A stretch of 64,000 bases of DNA from Caulobacter mirabilis (GTDB lineage: Bacteria > Pseudomonadota > Alphaproteobacteria > Caulobacterales > Caulobacteraceae): positions 2,790,001 to 2,854,000 of the forward strand of contig NZ_CP024201.1 in assembly GCF_002749615.1 (NCBI RefSeq), given 5' to 3'. The number at the start of each line of letters is the position of its first letter. Positions within the stretch are counted from its first letter, which is position 1. Below, piece by piece: positions 26,227 through 35,991 of this stretch. The notes under the pieces were generated by a model, which did no database searches, was not told the origin of the DNA, and saw only the letters and a program-made list of their open reading frames with translations. The translations under genes and the position numbers were made by a program.

Positions 26227-28543
26227 TCATGCGTCGCCAAACGCGTCAGGCACGATCAGGCGTCGGGCGCGCTCCACGCCCGAAGCATACGCCTGGATCG
26301 CCTCCGCCGTCGTCAGGACCTGGCGCTCGGCATCGGACCATCGCTCTTCCTCCACGGCCTCGCGGACGCCGGGAAGGGTCTTCGAGCCGTAGCCGGTGAA
26401 GCGTCCTGGCGCGTAGATGAGGTGGCGATACCAGGGACGGCCGGGCAACCCACGGTCGTCGGTGAGCGCCTGTTCGAGCGGCGCCAACATGGCGAACAAC
26501 TCCGCCTTCGTGGCCGGCGACAGGTCGAGCCCTTTGGCGGAAACGGCGGCGTCGAAGGCCAGCGCGCTGACCTTGAGCCGCTCGATGGCGTTGTCGAGCG
26601 GTGCGAAGTTGAGCCAGGGAACCGGAGAGAGCGGCGTGGGATCGCCTCGCGGCCGGCGAGGATCGTCCGCGAGGCGATAGAGGTCTTCCTTCAGTAGGGT
26701 TCGCTGGACCGACGCCTCCTCGCGTTTGCGCTCCGTCAGAGCCTTGATCTCGCCGAGGTAGGTCGCGAGCAGGTTGGCGAAGCCGCTGTAGCGCTGCGGC
26801 GGAAGCTCGGCCTGGGCCAGACGCAGCACGACCCGGCCCGACAACTTCGCCAACGCGCCGGCATAGGCGAGTCCCGGGTCATCGAACCGGGTGTAATGTT
26901 CCCAGGTGTCGTAGGCCGAGTGATAGACTCCCGCCGAATGTCCCTCGCCGCCGAAACTGAAGTGCAGCGAGGATATCCCCAGGTGGCAGATGAAGCTCGC
27001 GTAGTCCGACCCGGAGCCGAGCGGACTGAGCGGGAGATTCTGCGAGCGATCGGCCGCCGTCTTCGCCCGCGCCCGCGCCGTGTCGCTCGCCCCCGGACGG
27101 CTGGCGGCGACGCGCCAGGCGCCCCGCAATCGGGCCGCAAGCGAGACGCCGGTTTCGGGATCCAGCACGTCGTCGGCCGCCTGGGTCACCAGCCGCTCGA
27201 ACGCGTGACTGCCCTCGATGTTCAGCAAACCCCGCTCGATGTTGTCGGTGTTGATATAGGCGACGGCCTTGCGCTTCAGTTGTTCGGCCGCGTGGGTTTC
27301 GACCCACTCCGTCGATCCGCCCAGCCCTGGCTCCTCGGCGTCCCAGCTGAGGTACATCAGCGTCCGACGCGGCCGGTGTCCGGCGCGGGCCAGCGCCCCG
27401 AAGGCCTTCGCTTCCGCCAGCATGGCGACGTGGCCGCTCAGGGGGTCGGAAGCCCCAAACACCCAGGCGTCGCGATGGTTTCCGCGCAGGATCCATTCGT
27501 CCGGCCGTTCCGCCCCCCCGCAGGACCGCGACGACATTGTGCGCCGGCGCCAGGGACCAGTTCGATTTCACCGCCAGCCGCACCCGTGCGTCGTCCGTCC
27601 CGCCAATCCGGTAGGTGACCGGCAGGGCTCCGCGCCAGCCGGCCGGCGCGACCTCGCCCTTCAGCGCGGCGAGAAAGCGCTGAGCCTGTCCGTAGGACAG
27701 CGGCAGCACGGGGATCTTCATGATCGTCGGCGCGTCTTCCCGGCGGAGACGTTTGGCCCCCGGGCGAGCGCCGACGCCGGGCGTCAGCGGGTCGCCCGGA
27801 TACAGGGTCATGTCGGCGACGGACCCGCGCTGGACGCCGCCCGCAGGCCTGGTCCCGCCTTCGGGATAGGGGGCGTCGAGGCCGTAGCCGTCCTGCTGAG
27901 GATCCGAGTAGAGAATACAGCCCACGGCGCCGTGCTCGGCGGCCAGCTTCGGCTTCAAGCCTCGCCAGCCGCCGCCATAGCGGGCGATGACGATCTTGCC
28001 GCGCACCGACTGGCCCATGCGCTGCAGCGTCTTGTAGTCGTCCGGCATGCCGAAATTGACGTAGACGAGCGGAGCGGCGACATCGCCGTCCCCCTGATAG
28101 GCGACATAGGCGGGCAGCACCCCCTCGGTGTGCGCCGTGGTCGCGTCCCCGTCGACCGGAGGCTCGGTCAGGTCGGCGCGAAAGCCGCCGGGACCGAGCA
28201 GCTCGGCGACCTGAGATATCGGCGTGGGAAACAGCACGTCGAACGTCTCGATCCGCGCCTCCCAGCCCCAGTCCTTGAACTGCTGGAGCACCCATTCGGC
28301 GTTGGCCCGGTTGTGCGGCGACCCGACGTGGTTCGGCCCCGCCGCCAGGTCCTTCAGCCAATCGCTCATCTCGCTCGTGGAGATCAGCGCGTCGAAGCGG
28401 GTCTCGAGGGGCGCGGCGGTCTGCGCCGCCGCACGGCCCATGCCGCCCGCGCCGAGCGCCAACGCGCTCGCGCCGACGAGCACATTGCGCCGCGACGGGC
28501 TCGTCTTGCCGCCGGTCTCGTCCTCATGGTCGCTGTTGTTCAT
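26227..28543 (-). pseudogene. PSMA-like M28B peptidase (glutamate carboxypeptidase II family), apparent frameshift
   Basis: A secreted metallopeptidase related to glutamate carboxypeptidase II. ATG 28543 follows GGAAGG and gives a Tat-like signal (SRRNVLVGASALAL). A PA domain follows. The first frame runs to NVVAVLRGG; the second resumes GAERPDEWILRGNHRDAWVFG, the first metal-site motif, then SWDAEEPGLGGSTEW (catalytic and ligand Glu), NTDN and YHSAYDTWEHY. It ends in a transferrin-receptor-like dimerisation domain (LPGRPWYRHLIYAPGRFTGYG). Removing one base from the run of seven C's at 27513-27519 restores about 771 residues. All catalytic residues lie after the break, so if it is real the enzyme is inactive. 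It may be a sequencing error. Confidence 0.88.
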
Positions 28544-28724
28544 GCTGCCTTCCGATCCGCCGCCGGCGAGAGAGAACGCCGAGGCCTCCGAAACATGAGA
28601 TGACCGCCGCCCCGAGTTCCTCAAAAGCCGGCGGATCGAGCATTCTCGTCAGGCGCCGGTCGATACGGGCATCATCACCCTTGGCGGGGCGCGCGACGCC
28701 CGCGGTTTCATGTTGGAATGTCGG

Positions 28725-29920
28725 ATGACCCACACCTCGAAGAGCGCGCTCCAAGCCCTGCGCGGCGCGGTTACGGCGGCTCTCGCCCTTCTGGCCGCCG
28801 GTCCGGCCGGCGCGGCCTCCCCGATGTCCGCGCCCCCGCCCTCCCGGGCCCGTGAGCTGGGCATCACTCCCGGAACCTTCAAAACAGGTCCCCTCAACGC
28901 GATCACCGACGTCGGCGGCGTCCGCGTCGGGCATCGCACGCGCATCGAGGGCGACGACATCCGCACGGGAGTCACCGCCATCCTGCCGCACGGCGGCAAC
29001 GTCTTCCAGGATCGCGTTCCGGCCGGCTTCGCGGTGGCGAACGGCTTCGGCAAGCTGATGGGATCGACCCAGATCATCGAGCTCGGCGAGATCGAGACCG
29101 ACCGATCGTGCTGACCAACACCCTGTCGGCGCCGCAGGCCGCCGACGCGCTGGTGCACTGGACGCTGGGCCGTCCCGGAAACGAACGCGTCCGCTCGGTC
29201 AACGCCGTGGTCGGAGAGACCAACGACGGGGAGCTCAACGACATCCGCAAACGCGTCATCGGTCGCGAGGACGTGCTGGCGGCGATCGATGCGGCGAGCG
29301 AAGGCCGGGTGGAGGAAGGCGCGGTCGGCGCCGGAACCGGGACGGTCGCCTTCGGCTGGAAGGGCGGGATCGGCACGAGTTCGCGGCGCCTGCCGCCCGA
29401 GTTCGGCGGCTACACGGTCGGCGTCCTGGTCCAGAGCAACTACGGCGGCATGCTGCAGATCGACGGGGCTCCGGTCGGCATGGCGTTGAACCAGTATTTC
29501 CTGCGGGCGCCGGGCGGACCCGAACGCGCCGACGGTTCGATCATGATCATCGTCGCGACGGACGCGCCGCTCAGCGACCGCAACCTGACGCGCCTGGCGC
29601 GGCGAGCCTTCGCCGGCCTGGCGCGCACCGGCTCGGCGTTCTCCAACGGCTCCGGGGACTATGCGATCAGCTTCTCCACCGCCGCCTCGGTGCGGCGCAC
29701 GCCCGAACGGCGCGCCCAGGCGGCGGCGATCGAGGACCTGCCGAACGAGCGGATGAGCCCTCTGTTCGTCGCCGCCGCCGACGCCACGGAGGAAGCGATC
29801 TACAACTCGTTGCTCATGGCCAGGACCATGACGCGGACCGACCACGACACCGGCAAGACCGTCACCGTGCGGGCGCTCGACCCGCGGGAGGTCGATCGAC
29901 TTCGGCGCGGACGCCGCTGA
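28725..29920 (+). pseudogene. DmpA/BapA-type S58 aminopeptidase, apparent frameshift
   Basis: Self-processing N-terminal-nucleophile hydrolase of family S58, known for L-aminopeptidase/D-amidase and beta-aminopeptidase activity. The signal-like N-terminus (ALLAAGPAGAAS) is followed by ITDVGGVRVGH and ELGEIET. The frame then runs into a stop at 29112-29114. The other frame continues with VLTNTLSAPQAADALVHW, AVVGETNDG, KGGIGTSSRRLP and NGSGDYAISFST to the end. The break is near 29100; one added or two removed bases restore the expected ET(D)PIVLTNT. With repair the protein is about 399 residues, normal for the family. It is divergent from the M28B peptidase. Confidence 0.85.
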
Positions 29921-29934
29921 TCGGCGCGCGCGGA

Positions 29935-30981
29935 CTAGGGTTCGTCCGGGAAGATCGCGACGACCGGCGGCTGTCCGGCCACCGCCTTGGCCCGGAACAG
30001 GGACGGCGTGTTGTAGCTCCAGGCGATATCGCCGTTGGGGGCGACGGCGATGAGGCCGCCGCCGCCGCCGAGCGCCTTGACGCGGCCGATCAGTTCGTCC
30101 GCGGCGCTCTGCAGCGACAACCCCTTGTGCTGGACCAGGGCGCAGACTTCCCGCGCCAGGGTCAGGCGGATGAAGACTTCGCCCTTGCCGGTTCCGGACA
30201 CGGCGCAGCTCTGGTTGGAGGCGTAGGTGCCGGCCCCGATGATCGGGCTGTCGCCGACCCGCCCCCAGCGCTTTCCGACCATGCCGCCGGTCGAGGTGCC
30301 GGCGGCGAGATCGCCGTGGGAATCCAGGGCGACGACGCCGACCGTGCCGAACTCGTGGTCGGCCGCGAGACCGTCTTCGAGAGCCGCCCGGGATTTGGCC
30401 AGGCTCGCGGGTCGTGGCGGGACGGGCAGGCCCCGCTGGGCGAGCGCGCGTTCCAGGCTTCGCCACTGGTGCTCTGTGTAGAAGTAGCTGTTGTCGACCT
30501 GCTCCAGGCCTTCCGCCTTGCTGAAGCGGTCGGCGCCCTCGCCCATCAGCAGGACATGGCCCGACGTCTTCATCACCCTGCGGGCCAGGCTGATCGGATT
30601 GCGCGTGCGCGACACCCCCGCGACCGCGCCCGCGCCGAGCGTCGCGCCGTCCATGACGGCGGCGTCGAGCTCGACCGCGCCGTCGGCGTTGAACACCGCC
30701 CCCTTGCCCGCGTTGAACAGCGGCTCGTCCTCCAGATCCCGGACGACCGCCTCGACCGCATCGAGCGACGTGCCGCCGCGGCTCAGGATGTCCGTGCCGA
30801 TCTTCAGGCTGCGGGCCAGGGCCGCCCGATGGGCCGCTTCGCTTTGCGGGCTCAGGCCGCCGCGCGCCGATCCGCCGGTGCCTCCATGAATCGCGATCGC
30901 CCATGCGGGCCTCTGCTGGGCATGGGCGGACGCGCCGGCGAGGGCCAACGCCAGGGCCAGGCCCGCAACTGCTAGACGCAT
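29935..30981 (-). CDS. Isoaspartyl peptidase / L-asparaginase, Ntn-hydrolase family T2
   Basis: Cleaves isoaspartyl (beta-aspartyl) dipeptides and L-asparagine. The 348-residue exported form starts at ATG 30981 behind AGGAGA, with signal peptide ending ASAHAQQ. The alpha subunit has AIHGGTGGSARG and PLFNAGKGAVFNADG. Self-cleavage would occur before the Thr in HEFGTVGVVALD, and the beta subunit has STGGMVGKRWGRVGDSPIIGAGTYAS. These motifs are complete, so it should be active. It ends only 14 bases from the convergent S58 gene and is the last gene of the leftward peptidase series. Confidence 0.94.
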   Translation of the reverse strand: MRLAVAGLALALALAGASAHAQQRPAWAIAIHGGTGGSARGGLSPQSEAAHRAALARSLKIGTDILSRGGTSLDAVEAVVRDLEDEPLFNAGKGAVFNADGAVELDAAVMDGATLGAGAVAGVSRTRNPISLARRVMKTSGHVLLMGEGADRFSKAEGLEQVDNSYFYTEHQWRSLERALAQRGLPVPPRPASLAKSRAALEDGLAADHEFGTVGVVALDSHGDLAAGTSTGGMVGKRWGRVGDSPIIGAGTYASNQSCAVSGTGKGEVFIRLTLAREVCALVQHKGLSLQSAADELIGRVKALGGGGGLIAVAPNGDIAWSYNTPSLFRAKAVAGQPPVVAIFPDEP

Positions 30982-31014
30982 CGGAATGTCTCCTGTGAAC
31001 GGTCCGTCGCCGCG

Positions 31015-33102
31015 TTAGGGCGCGGCTCGAGACGGACCGAGGGTCCGCTGAAGGAAGATCGACTGCTCGCGCCAAAGGCGGTCCCAGGTCTCGCGACGTT
31101 CGAAGTCGTGCGACTCCCCCGGGACCAGGACCGTGCGCGCGTCAACGCCCTGCTCGACGAGCCTGGCGGCCAGATCGACCGTCTCCAGCACGTCGACGTT
31201 CATGTCCTGGTCGCCGCTGAACAGCAGCACCGGCGAGCGCCAGCCGGCGATGGCGGCGACGGGCGAGTTCTCCGTGGCGCGCGCGCGGTCGGCGTCCCCG
31301 ACCCCGAAGAGCCGCGACGGGTTGAGGTGGTTGGGAAGGTTCGAGCGAAAGCCCCAGTCGAAGACGCCATGGATCGCCACCCCAGCCGCGAAGAGATCGG
31401 AGTTCCGCGCCAGCGCTTGAGCGGCGAGCATGCCGCCGTATGACCCGCCCCATATCCCGATGCGGGCGCGATCCACCTCCGGCCGGGCGGCCAGGAAAGC
31501 GTGCGCCGCGAGAATGTCCTGATACTCCGACGCGCCGCGCCAGCCTCTGAGCGGCGCCTCGCGGAACGCGCGGCCATAGCCCGTTCCGGAGCGGTAATTG
31601 ACGCTCAGCACGACAAAGCCCAGCTCGGCGAGCCGCCGATTGATCGCATACTCGAACGCGTACTGAGCGCGCAGATGAAACGCCGCGTGCATCTGGCGGC
31701 GGGGGCCGCCATGAACATAGACCAGCGCGGGATGCGGACCGCGGGAGGCGGGAAGAAAGAGCTGCCCCGACAGCTCCAGGCCGTCCGCCGCGGCGAACCG
31801 CACCTCCCGCGGCGGCGGCGCGTCGAAGCCGCGTGAATATCCGTAGTCGGCCGCGCGTTCGGCCAGCACCAGTCGACCGGCGTTCAGGTCCACGATCCGG
31901 GCGAGCGGAGCATTGTCCGCGTCCGCGCCGACATAGAGGGCGTATCCAAGGTCCCCGGCGGCGACCGCGCGGCCGACCAGCGGCTCGGCGCGCGGCGGCG
32001 TCCAGACCACCCGCCCCTCGCGGTCGACCACGCGCAGGCGCCGCGCCTGACGGTCGACACAGTTGTCGACCAGCAGCAGCCGCCCCTCGCCCACGACTTC
32101 GCTTTCAGCCACTTCGCAGCCCTCGCCGCTGCGGGCCCGCGGAACGCCGCCGGCGAGGCCGATCTCGTACAGCCGGCCCCAGCCGTCGTGCTCCGAATAG
32201 AAGGTCAGGGCGTCCGGCCCCGTCCATCGCAGCGCCTGGTCTGGATCGACCAGGTCAGGCTCGCTCGCCTTGTCCGCTGAGGCCCAGACCGTACGGCGGG
32301 CCAGGGTCTCGAGCGACGCCGTCTCGATGGCCAGAGGCTGGCTCTCCGTGGCGTCGAAGGCCGCCCTGGACCTGCCTGGAAAGCGAAGATAGGCGACCGA
32401 CCGTCCGTCCGGCGACAGACGCGGCGATGCCAGGCGCTCCGCCCCGGTCACGATCCATTCGATGCGGTCCGTCCCGATTTCGTAGCGTCCGATGTAGTCG
32501 TAGGCGCCGCGGTTGCTGACGAAGACGAAGGATCGTCCATCCTGAGCCCAGGCGATCTGGCTGAAGCCCCCGCCGCGCGCGACCACTTGATCGCCTGGGG
32601 GCTCGGCGCCCGGCGTGACGATCCGCAGATCGCCATCGCCGCGGAAGGCCACCCGCCCATCGGGCGCGAAGACGGGTGAAACGCCGACGCCGATGCGGCG
32701 CGGGTCGGCCTTGCCCCGGGTCGAGGCCAGCCAGAGCTCCGGCTGCGGCGGCATGAGCAGGCTCGCCGGGTTGTAGGCGCTCGCGGAGGTGATCGGCGCC
32801 GCCGTCCGGAAGACCAGGTGGAGACCATCCGGCGACAACCAGACGGCGGTGATCGCGCGACCGTCGACGTCCGAGCGCACGACCATCTCCCGCCGCTCGA
32901 ACCTCGGCCCCTCGGCGAAGACGATCTTGGTCGTCGAGCCTTGTCGGACAAGCCAGGCGAAGGCCGGCCGGATCTTGGCCGCCGTCGTGTCCAGGACGAT
33001 CGGAAAATCGAGGAACGCCGCGCCCGGAGAGGGATTGGCGAAGGCGCCCGTCGGCAGGATGCAGGCCAGCACGGCGAACAGGAGACATCGCGACAGGCGC
33101 AT
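31015..33102 (-). CDS. S9-family prolyl-oligopeptidase-like peptidase, secreted
   Basis: A 695-residue exported serine peptidase with a signal peptide ending GAFANPS. The N-terminal ~430 residues form a propeller with repeated blades (FAPDGRVAF, LSPDGRSVAYLRF). The alpha/beta-hydrolase domain has YVHGGPRRQMH, the catalytic Ser in GIWGGSYGGMLA, Asp in SGDQDMNV and His in PGESHDF. The triad is complete. It lies 33 bases upstream of the isoaspartyl peptidase. Most such enzymes release dipeptides or acylamino acids. Its size and TBDR/sigma-factor neighbourhood also recall lasso-peptide isopeptidases, but no lasso biosynthesis genes are present. Confidence 0.92.
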   Translation of the reverse strand: MRLSRCLLFAVLACILPTGAFANPSPGAAFLDFPIVLDTTAAKIRPAFAWLVRQGSTTKIVFAEGPRFERREMVVRSDVDGRAITAVWLSPDGLHLVFRTAAPITSASAYNPASLLMPPQPELWLASTRGKADPRRIGVGVSPVFAPDGRVAFRGDGDLRIVTPGAEPPGDQVVARGGGFSQIAWAQDGRSFVFVSNRGAYDYIGRYEIGTDRIEWIVTGAERLASPRLSPDGRSVAYLRFPGRSRAAFDATESQPLAIETASLETLARRTVWASADKASEPDLVDPDQALRWTGPDALTFYSEHDGWGRLYEIGLAGGVPRARSGEGCEVAESEVVGEGRLLLVDNCVDRQARRLRVVDREGRVVWTPPRAEPLVGRAVAAGDLGYALYVGADADNAPLARIVDLNAGRLVLAERAADYGYSRGFDAPPPREVRFAAADGLELSGQLFLPASRGPHPALVYVHGGPRRQMHAAFHLRAQYAFEYAINRRLAELGFVVLSVNYRSGTGYGRAFREAPLRGWRGASEYQDILAAHAFLAARPEVDRARIGIWGGSYGGMLAAQALARNSDLFAAGVAIHGVFDWGFRSNLPNHLNPSRLFGVGDADRARATENSPVAAIAGWRSPVLLFSGDQDMNVDVLETVDLAARLVEQGVDARTVLVPGESHDFERRETWDRLWREQSIFLQRTLGPSRAAP

Positions 33103-33142
33103 GAGCGATCTGCCTTGCAGCTGGAGGACGGGAAGACGGACG

Positions 33143-34741
33143 CTAGGGCTTGGCCGGCGTGATCGGCGTGAAGGCCAGGTCCTGATAGTCGTAGCTGAAG
33201 CCGGCCATGGGCGAGACGGCCCGCATGGTTATGCGGTCGACCTTGCCGGTCGGTCCGAGCACGAAGGTCACATAGGCCGGCTCGATGGTCGGGTCCTGCC
33301 AGCGGGTGACAAACGTGTCGTACTGGAAGTGCTCGAGCCGTCCCGTCACGCCGGGATGTTCCTTCTTGAAGTCGAGCATCAGTTGCCCGTTTTCGGCGCG
33401 CACGGTGATCGGACCGAACCAGGGATCGGCGAAACGCCCGGCATAGCGGTCGAGCGACAGCGACGGGCCGACCTTGGCCGGCGCGGCCGCGACCTTCTCC
33501 ATCTGCTCGACGGCCTGCGCCCGCTGCTTGGCTTCCAGGGTCATGAAGGCTTGCGGCCAGTTCGCCTTCGGAGCGTCGAGATAGTGGTCGAGCAGTTCGT
33601 ACATCATGCCCTGGACCGCCGAGTCCTCCTCCGAGTTCAGGGCCAGCGCGAAACCGACGTTCTTCAGCGGCAGGAGCACGACCACCGACTTGAAGCCCGG
33701 CACCGTGCCGAAATGGTAGATCACCATCTGGCCGCGATAGTCGCGGACGTTCCATCCGAGCGCATAGTTGTGGAACAGCGGCGTCGTCGCGGTGATCGGC
33801 GCGGGTTGCCGGCGGATCGGCACCACGACCTGCGGGGTCCACATCTGCCAGGCCGCGGCCTCGCTGTAGACGCGGCCGCCGTCGGGCGTCTTCCCCTGCC
33901 CGAGTTGAACCTGCAGCCAACGGCCCAGATCCGCGGCGCTGGCGCTGACTCCGCCGGCGGGCGCGACGTTGGGGGCGAGCGTGGCGCTGCGCTCGTCCAG
34001 ACGCCGCAGATCACCGACGCCCCGAACCGAGCCGCTCATCCGTCCGTGCGGAAAAGCCCGATCGTCCCGCGCGAAGCGCCGCGCCTCGTCCGTGACCGCG
34101 TCGCGCATGCCGGCGGCGCGCAGAACCTTGTCCTGGGTGTAGTCTTCCCAGGTCTGCCCTGTCTTGGCCCGGATCACCTCGCCCAGGACCATGTAGAGCA
34201 CGTTGTCGTAGGCGTATCCGCTGCGGAAGCTGGTGGCCGGCTTGAGGTGCCGGAGCCGCCGCACGCTTTCGGCCCGGCTGAGGTCGGTCCGCGGCACGAA
34301 GAGCAGATCGCCCGCACCGCGGCCGAGCCCGGACCGATGGACCAGCAGGTCGCGGATCGTCATCTCGCGAGTGACCCAGGGGTCGTACATCTGGAAGTCG
34401 GGCAGATGGTCGACCACCTTGTCGTCCCACCCCAGCTTCCCCTGGTCGACCAGCGTGGCGATCGCCGCGGCGGTGATCGCCTTTCCGGTCGACCCGATGG
34501 CGAAGAGCGTATGCTCGCCCACCTTGCGGTTCCCATCGAGCTGGGCGACGCCGTAGCCCCTGCTCGCCGTCACCACGCCATTCTCGACGATGGCGAGGGC
34601 CGCGCCCGGCGTGTTGGTCGCCGCCAGCACCTCGCCCATGCGGGCGTCGAGATCGGCCGGCGGAGCGGCCTCAGCCGACGTCGCCGACAAAGCCAGCAAC
34701 GCGCCGACGACCGCCAAGCGGCTCATGTAGTGGAGTTTCAT
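33143..34741 (-). CDS. Class C beta-lactamase-like serine hydrolase (S12) with DUF3471-like C-terminus
   Basis: A 532-residue exported hydrolase. The signal peptide ends SAEAAPP. The active-site Ser-x-x-Lys is in AIGSTGKAITA and the Tyr-x-Asn equivalent in GYAYDNVLY. A C-terminal extension of ~120 residues resembles the DUF3471 beta domain. This architecture is common in D-aminopeptidase/esterase-like S12 proteins, not antibiotic lactamases. The ATG at 34741 overlaps the TGA of the permease gene (ATGA). In this peptide-degrading setting a D-amino-acid peptidase or esterase role is likely but inferred. Confidence 0.9.
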   Translation of the reverse strand: MKLHYMSRLAVVGALLALSATSAEAAPPADLDARMGEVLAATNTPGAALAIVENGVVTASRGYGVAQLDGNRKVGEHTLFAIGSTGKAITAAAIATLVDQGKLGWDDKVVDHLPDFQMYDPWVTREMTIRDLLVHRSGLGRGAGDLLFVPRTDLSRAESVRRLRHLKPATSFRSGYAYDNVLYMVLGEVIRAKTGQTWEDYTQDKVLRAAGMRDAVTDEARRFARDDRAFPHGRMSGSVRGVGDLRRLDERSATLAPNVAPAGGVSASAADLGRWLQVQLGQGKTPDGGRVYSEAAAWQMWTPQVVVPIRRQPAPITATTPLFHNYALGWNVRDYRGQMVIYHFGTVPGFKSVVVLLPLKNVGFALALNSEEDSAVQGMMYELLDHYLDAPKANWPQAFMTLEAKQRAQAVEQMEKVAAAPAKVGPSLSLDRYAGRFADPWFGPITVRAENGQLMLDFKKEHPGVTGRLEHFQYDTFVTRWQDPTIEPAYVTFVLGPTGKVDRITMRAVSPMAGFSYDYQDLAFTPITPAKP

Positions 34742-35883
34742 CGTGTTTCCGCCTCGTAAGGGGCGCCCTTCGCGCCGGCCGGGCGCGTCGGCGCCCCGCG
34801 TTTCAACCGCCAGATCCCGTAGGTGAGAAGAGGGGCGACGTAGATGGTCAGGAAGACGATCGCCAAGGCCCGATACCCCTTGGCGATCAACTCCACGAGG
34901 CCGACGCGATCGGCGACGAAGACCGCCACGATCAGAATTCCGCCGGCGATCAGAAGGCGCGCACGCGCGCCCAGCGGCCTTCCGGCGCGCTCGGCGTAGG
35001 TGGCGGCGGCGCGCTCGTTGATCGCGTGGACGATGCCCGTGCCGCTCTCCAGCAGCGCCAGGAAGATCATCACCTGGAAGACGACGTGGAAGGCCGGCAT
35101 GCGCAGCTGCTGCAGCAGGAAATCAGACGGCAAGGTCTGCCCCCCGATCTGCGGATAGAAGGCGATCATGCAGCAGAAGAAGAGCAGAGCCGGCGCCATG
35201 GCCAGGGGCCCGGCCAGCAGGCCGGCCGTCACCGCGTCGCGATCGCTGGTCAGGTGCCTGAGGACCGGCAGGATCAGCACCGCGCCGATGATGTTGTAGC
35301 CGGCGTAGGTCGTCCCGCCGAGCCACCAGCCCGTGATGGGCGCCGGCGTCGCGAACTGATCGAGGATGCGATCGCCGAACGTCGAGAAGGCGAACACGAC
35401 GAAGAGCGCATAGACCCCGTAGAGCGCCACCGAGACCCATTTGAAGAGTTGCTCGACTGCGGCGTTGCCGAAGGTCGCGAAGGCGGCGATGGCGAGGACC
35501 AGGGCCAGCGCCCCGACGAGACTGGGCAGTCCCAGGATCGAGGCTCCCAGGGCGCCGGCCGCCGCCCCGAACACGGCCAGGATCAGGAGCGCGAAGAGCA
35601 GGTAGGCCAACTCGAAGAGGACGCCGGCCGGCCCCAGCAGACGCCGGAAGAAGGTGCGGTAGTCATAGCTGCCGGTCAGCCGCGCGAAGAGAAAGGTGAC
35701 AACGCACACGGCGCTCCAGATTACCGTGGCGAGCAGGATGGCGAGGCAGCCGCCGACTGGGCCGCTCGGCAGGAAGAACTCGACCAGCTCTCGCCCGGTC
35801 GCGTAGCCGCCGCCGATCACGACCGCCTTGAACGCGAGGCCTGGCAGCAGGAAGCGCTGGAAGCGCGTCGATGCGGCGCTCAC
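34738..35883 (-). CDS. YkvI-like membrane permease
   Basis: A 381-residue inner-membrane protein with about ten helices. The N-terminus LPGLAFKAVVIGGGYATGREL and the segment TYAGYNIIGAVLILPV are typical of the YkvI family, which has the amino-acid transporter (APC/LeuT) fold. The start is ATG 35883. It is coupled to the downstream serine hydrolase by ATGA and lies 108 bases after the TBDR. It may carry amino acids or small peptides released by the periplasmic peptidases into the cell. The substrate is not known for the family. Confidence 0.82.
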   Translation of the reverse strand: MSAASTRFQRFLLPGLAFKAVVIGGGYATGRELVEFFLPSGPVGGCLAILLATVIWSAVCVVTFLFARLTGSYDYRTFFRRLLGPAGVLFELAYLLFALLILAVFGAAAGALGASILGLPSLVGALALVLAIAAFATFGNAAVEQLFKWVSVALYGVYALFVVFAFSTFGDRILDQFATPAPITGWWLGGTTYAGYNIIGAVLILPVLRHLTSDRDAVTAGLLAGPLAMAPALLFFCCMIAFYPQIGGQTLPSDFLLQQLRMPAFHVVFQVMIFLALLESGTGIVHAINERAAATYAERAGRPLGARARLLIAGGILIVAVFVADRVGLVELIAKGYRALAIVFLTIYVAPLLTYGIWRLKRGAPTRPAGAKGAPYEAETR

Positions 35884-35991
35884 GACGCGATCGCCCGGCC
35901 GGACATTCGAGGCGGCGGCGTTTGACCGTTCGTCGTCATCTTCCCGACTTCTCCGAATGGGCTCGCCCGTCCGCGAGGGACGGGCCGCCGC

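Noticed and set aside
28649..31075. Long minus-strand frame over the S58 and asparaginase region
   Set aside because: Overlaps two well-supported genes, shows no domain and is low in hydrophobic residues.
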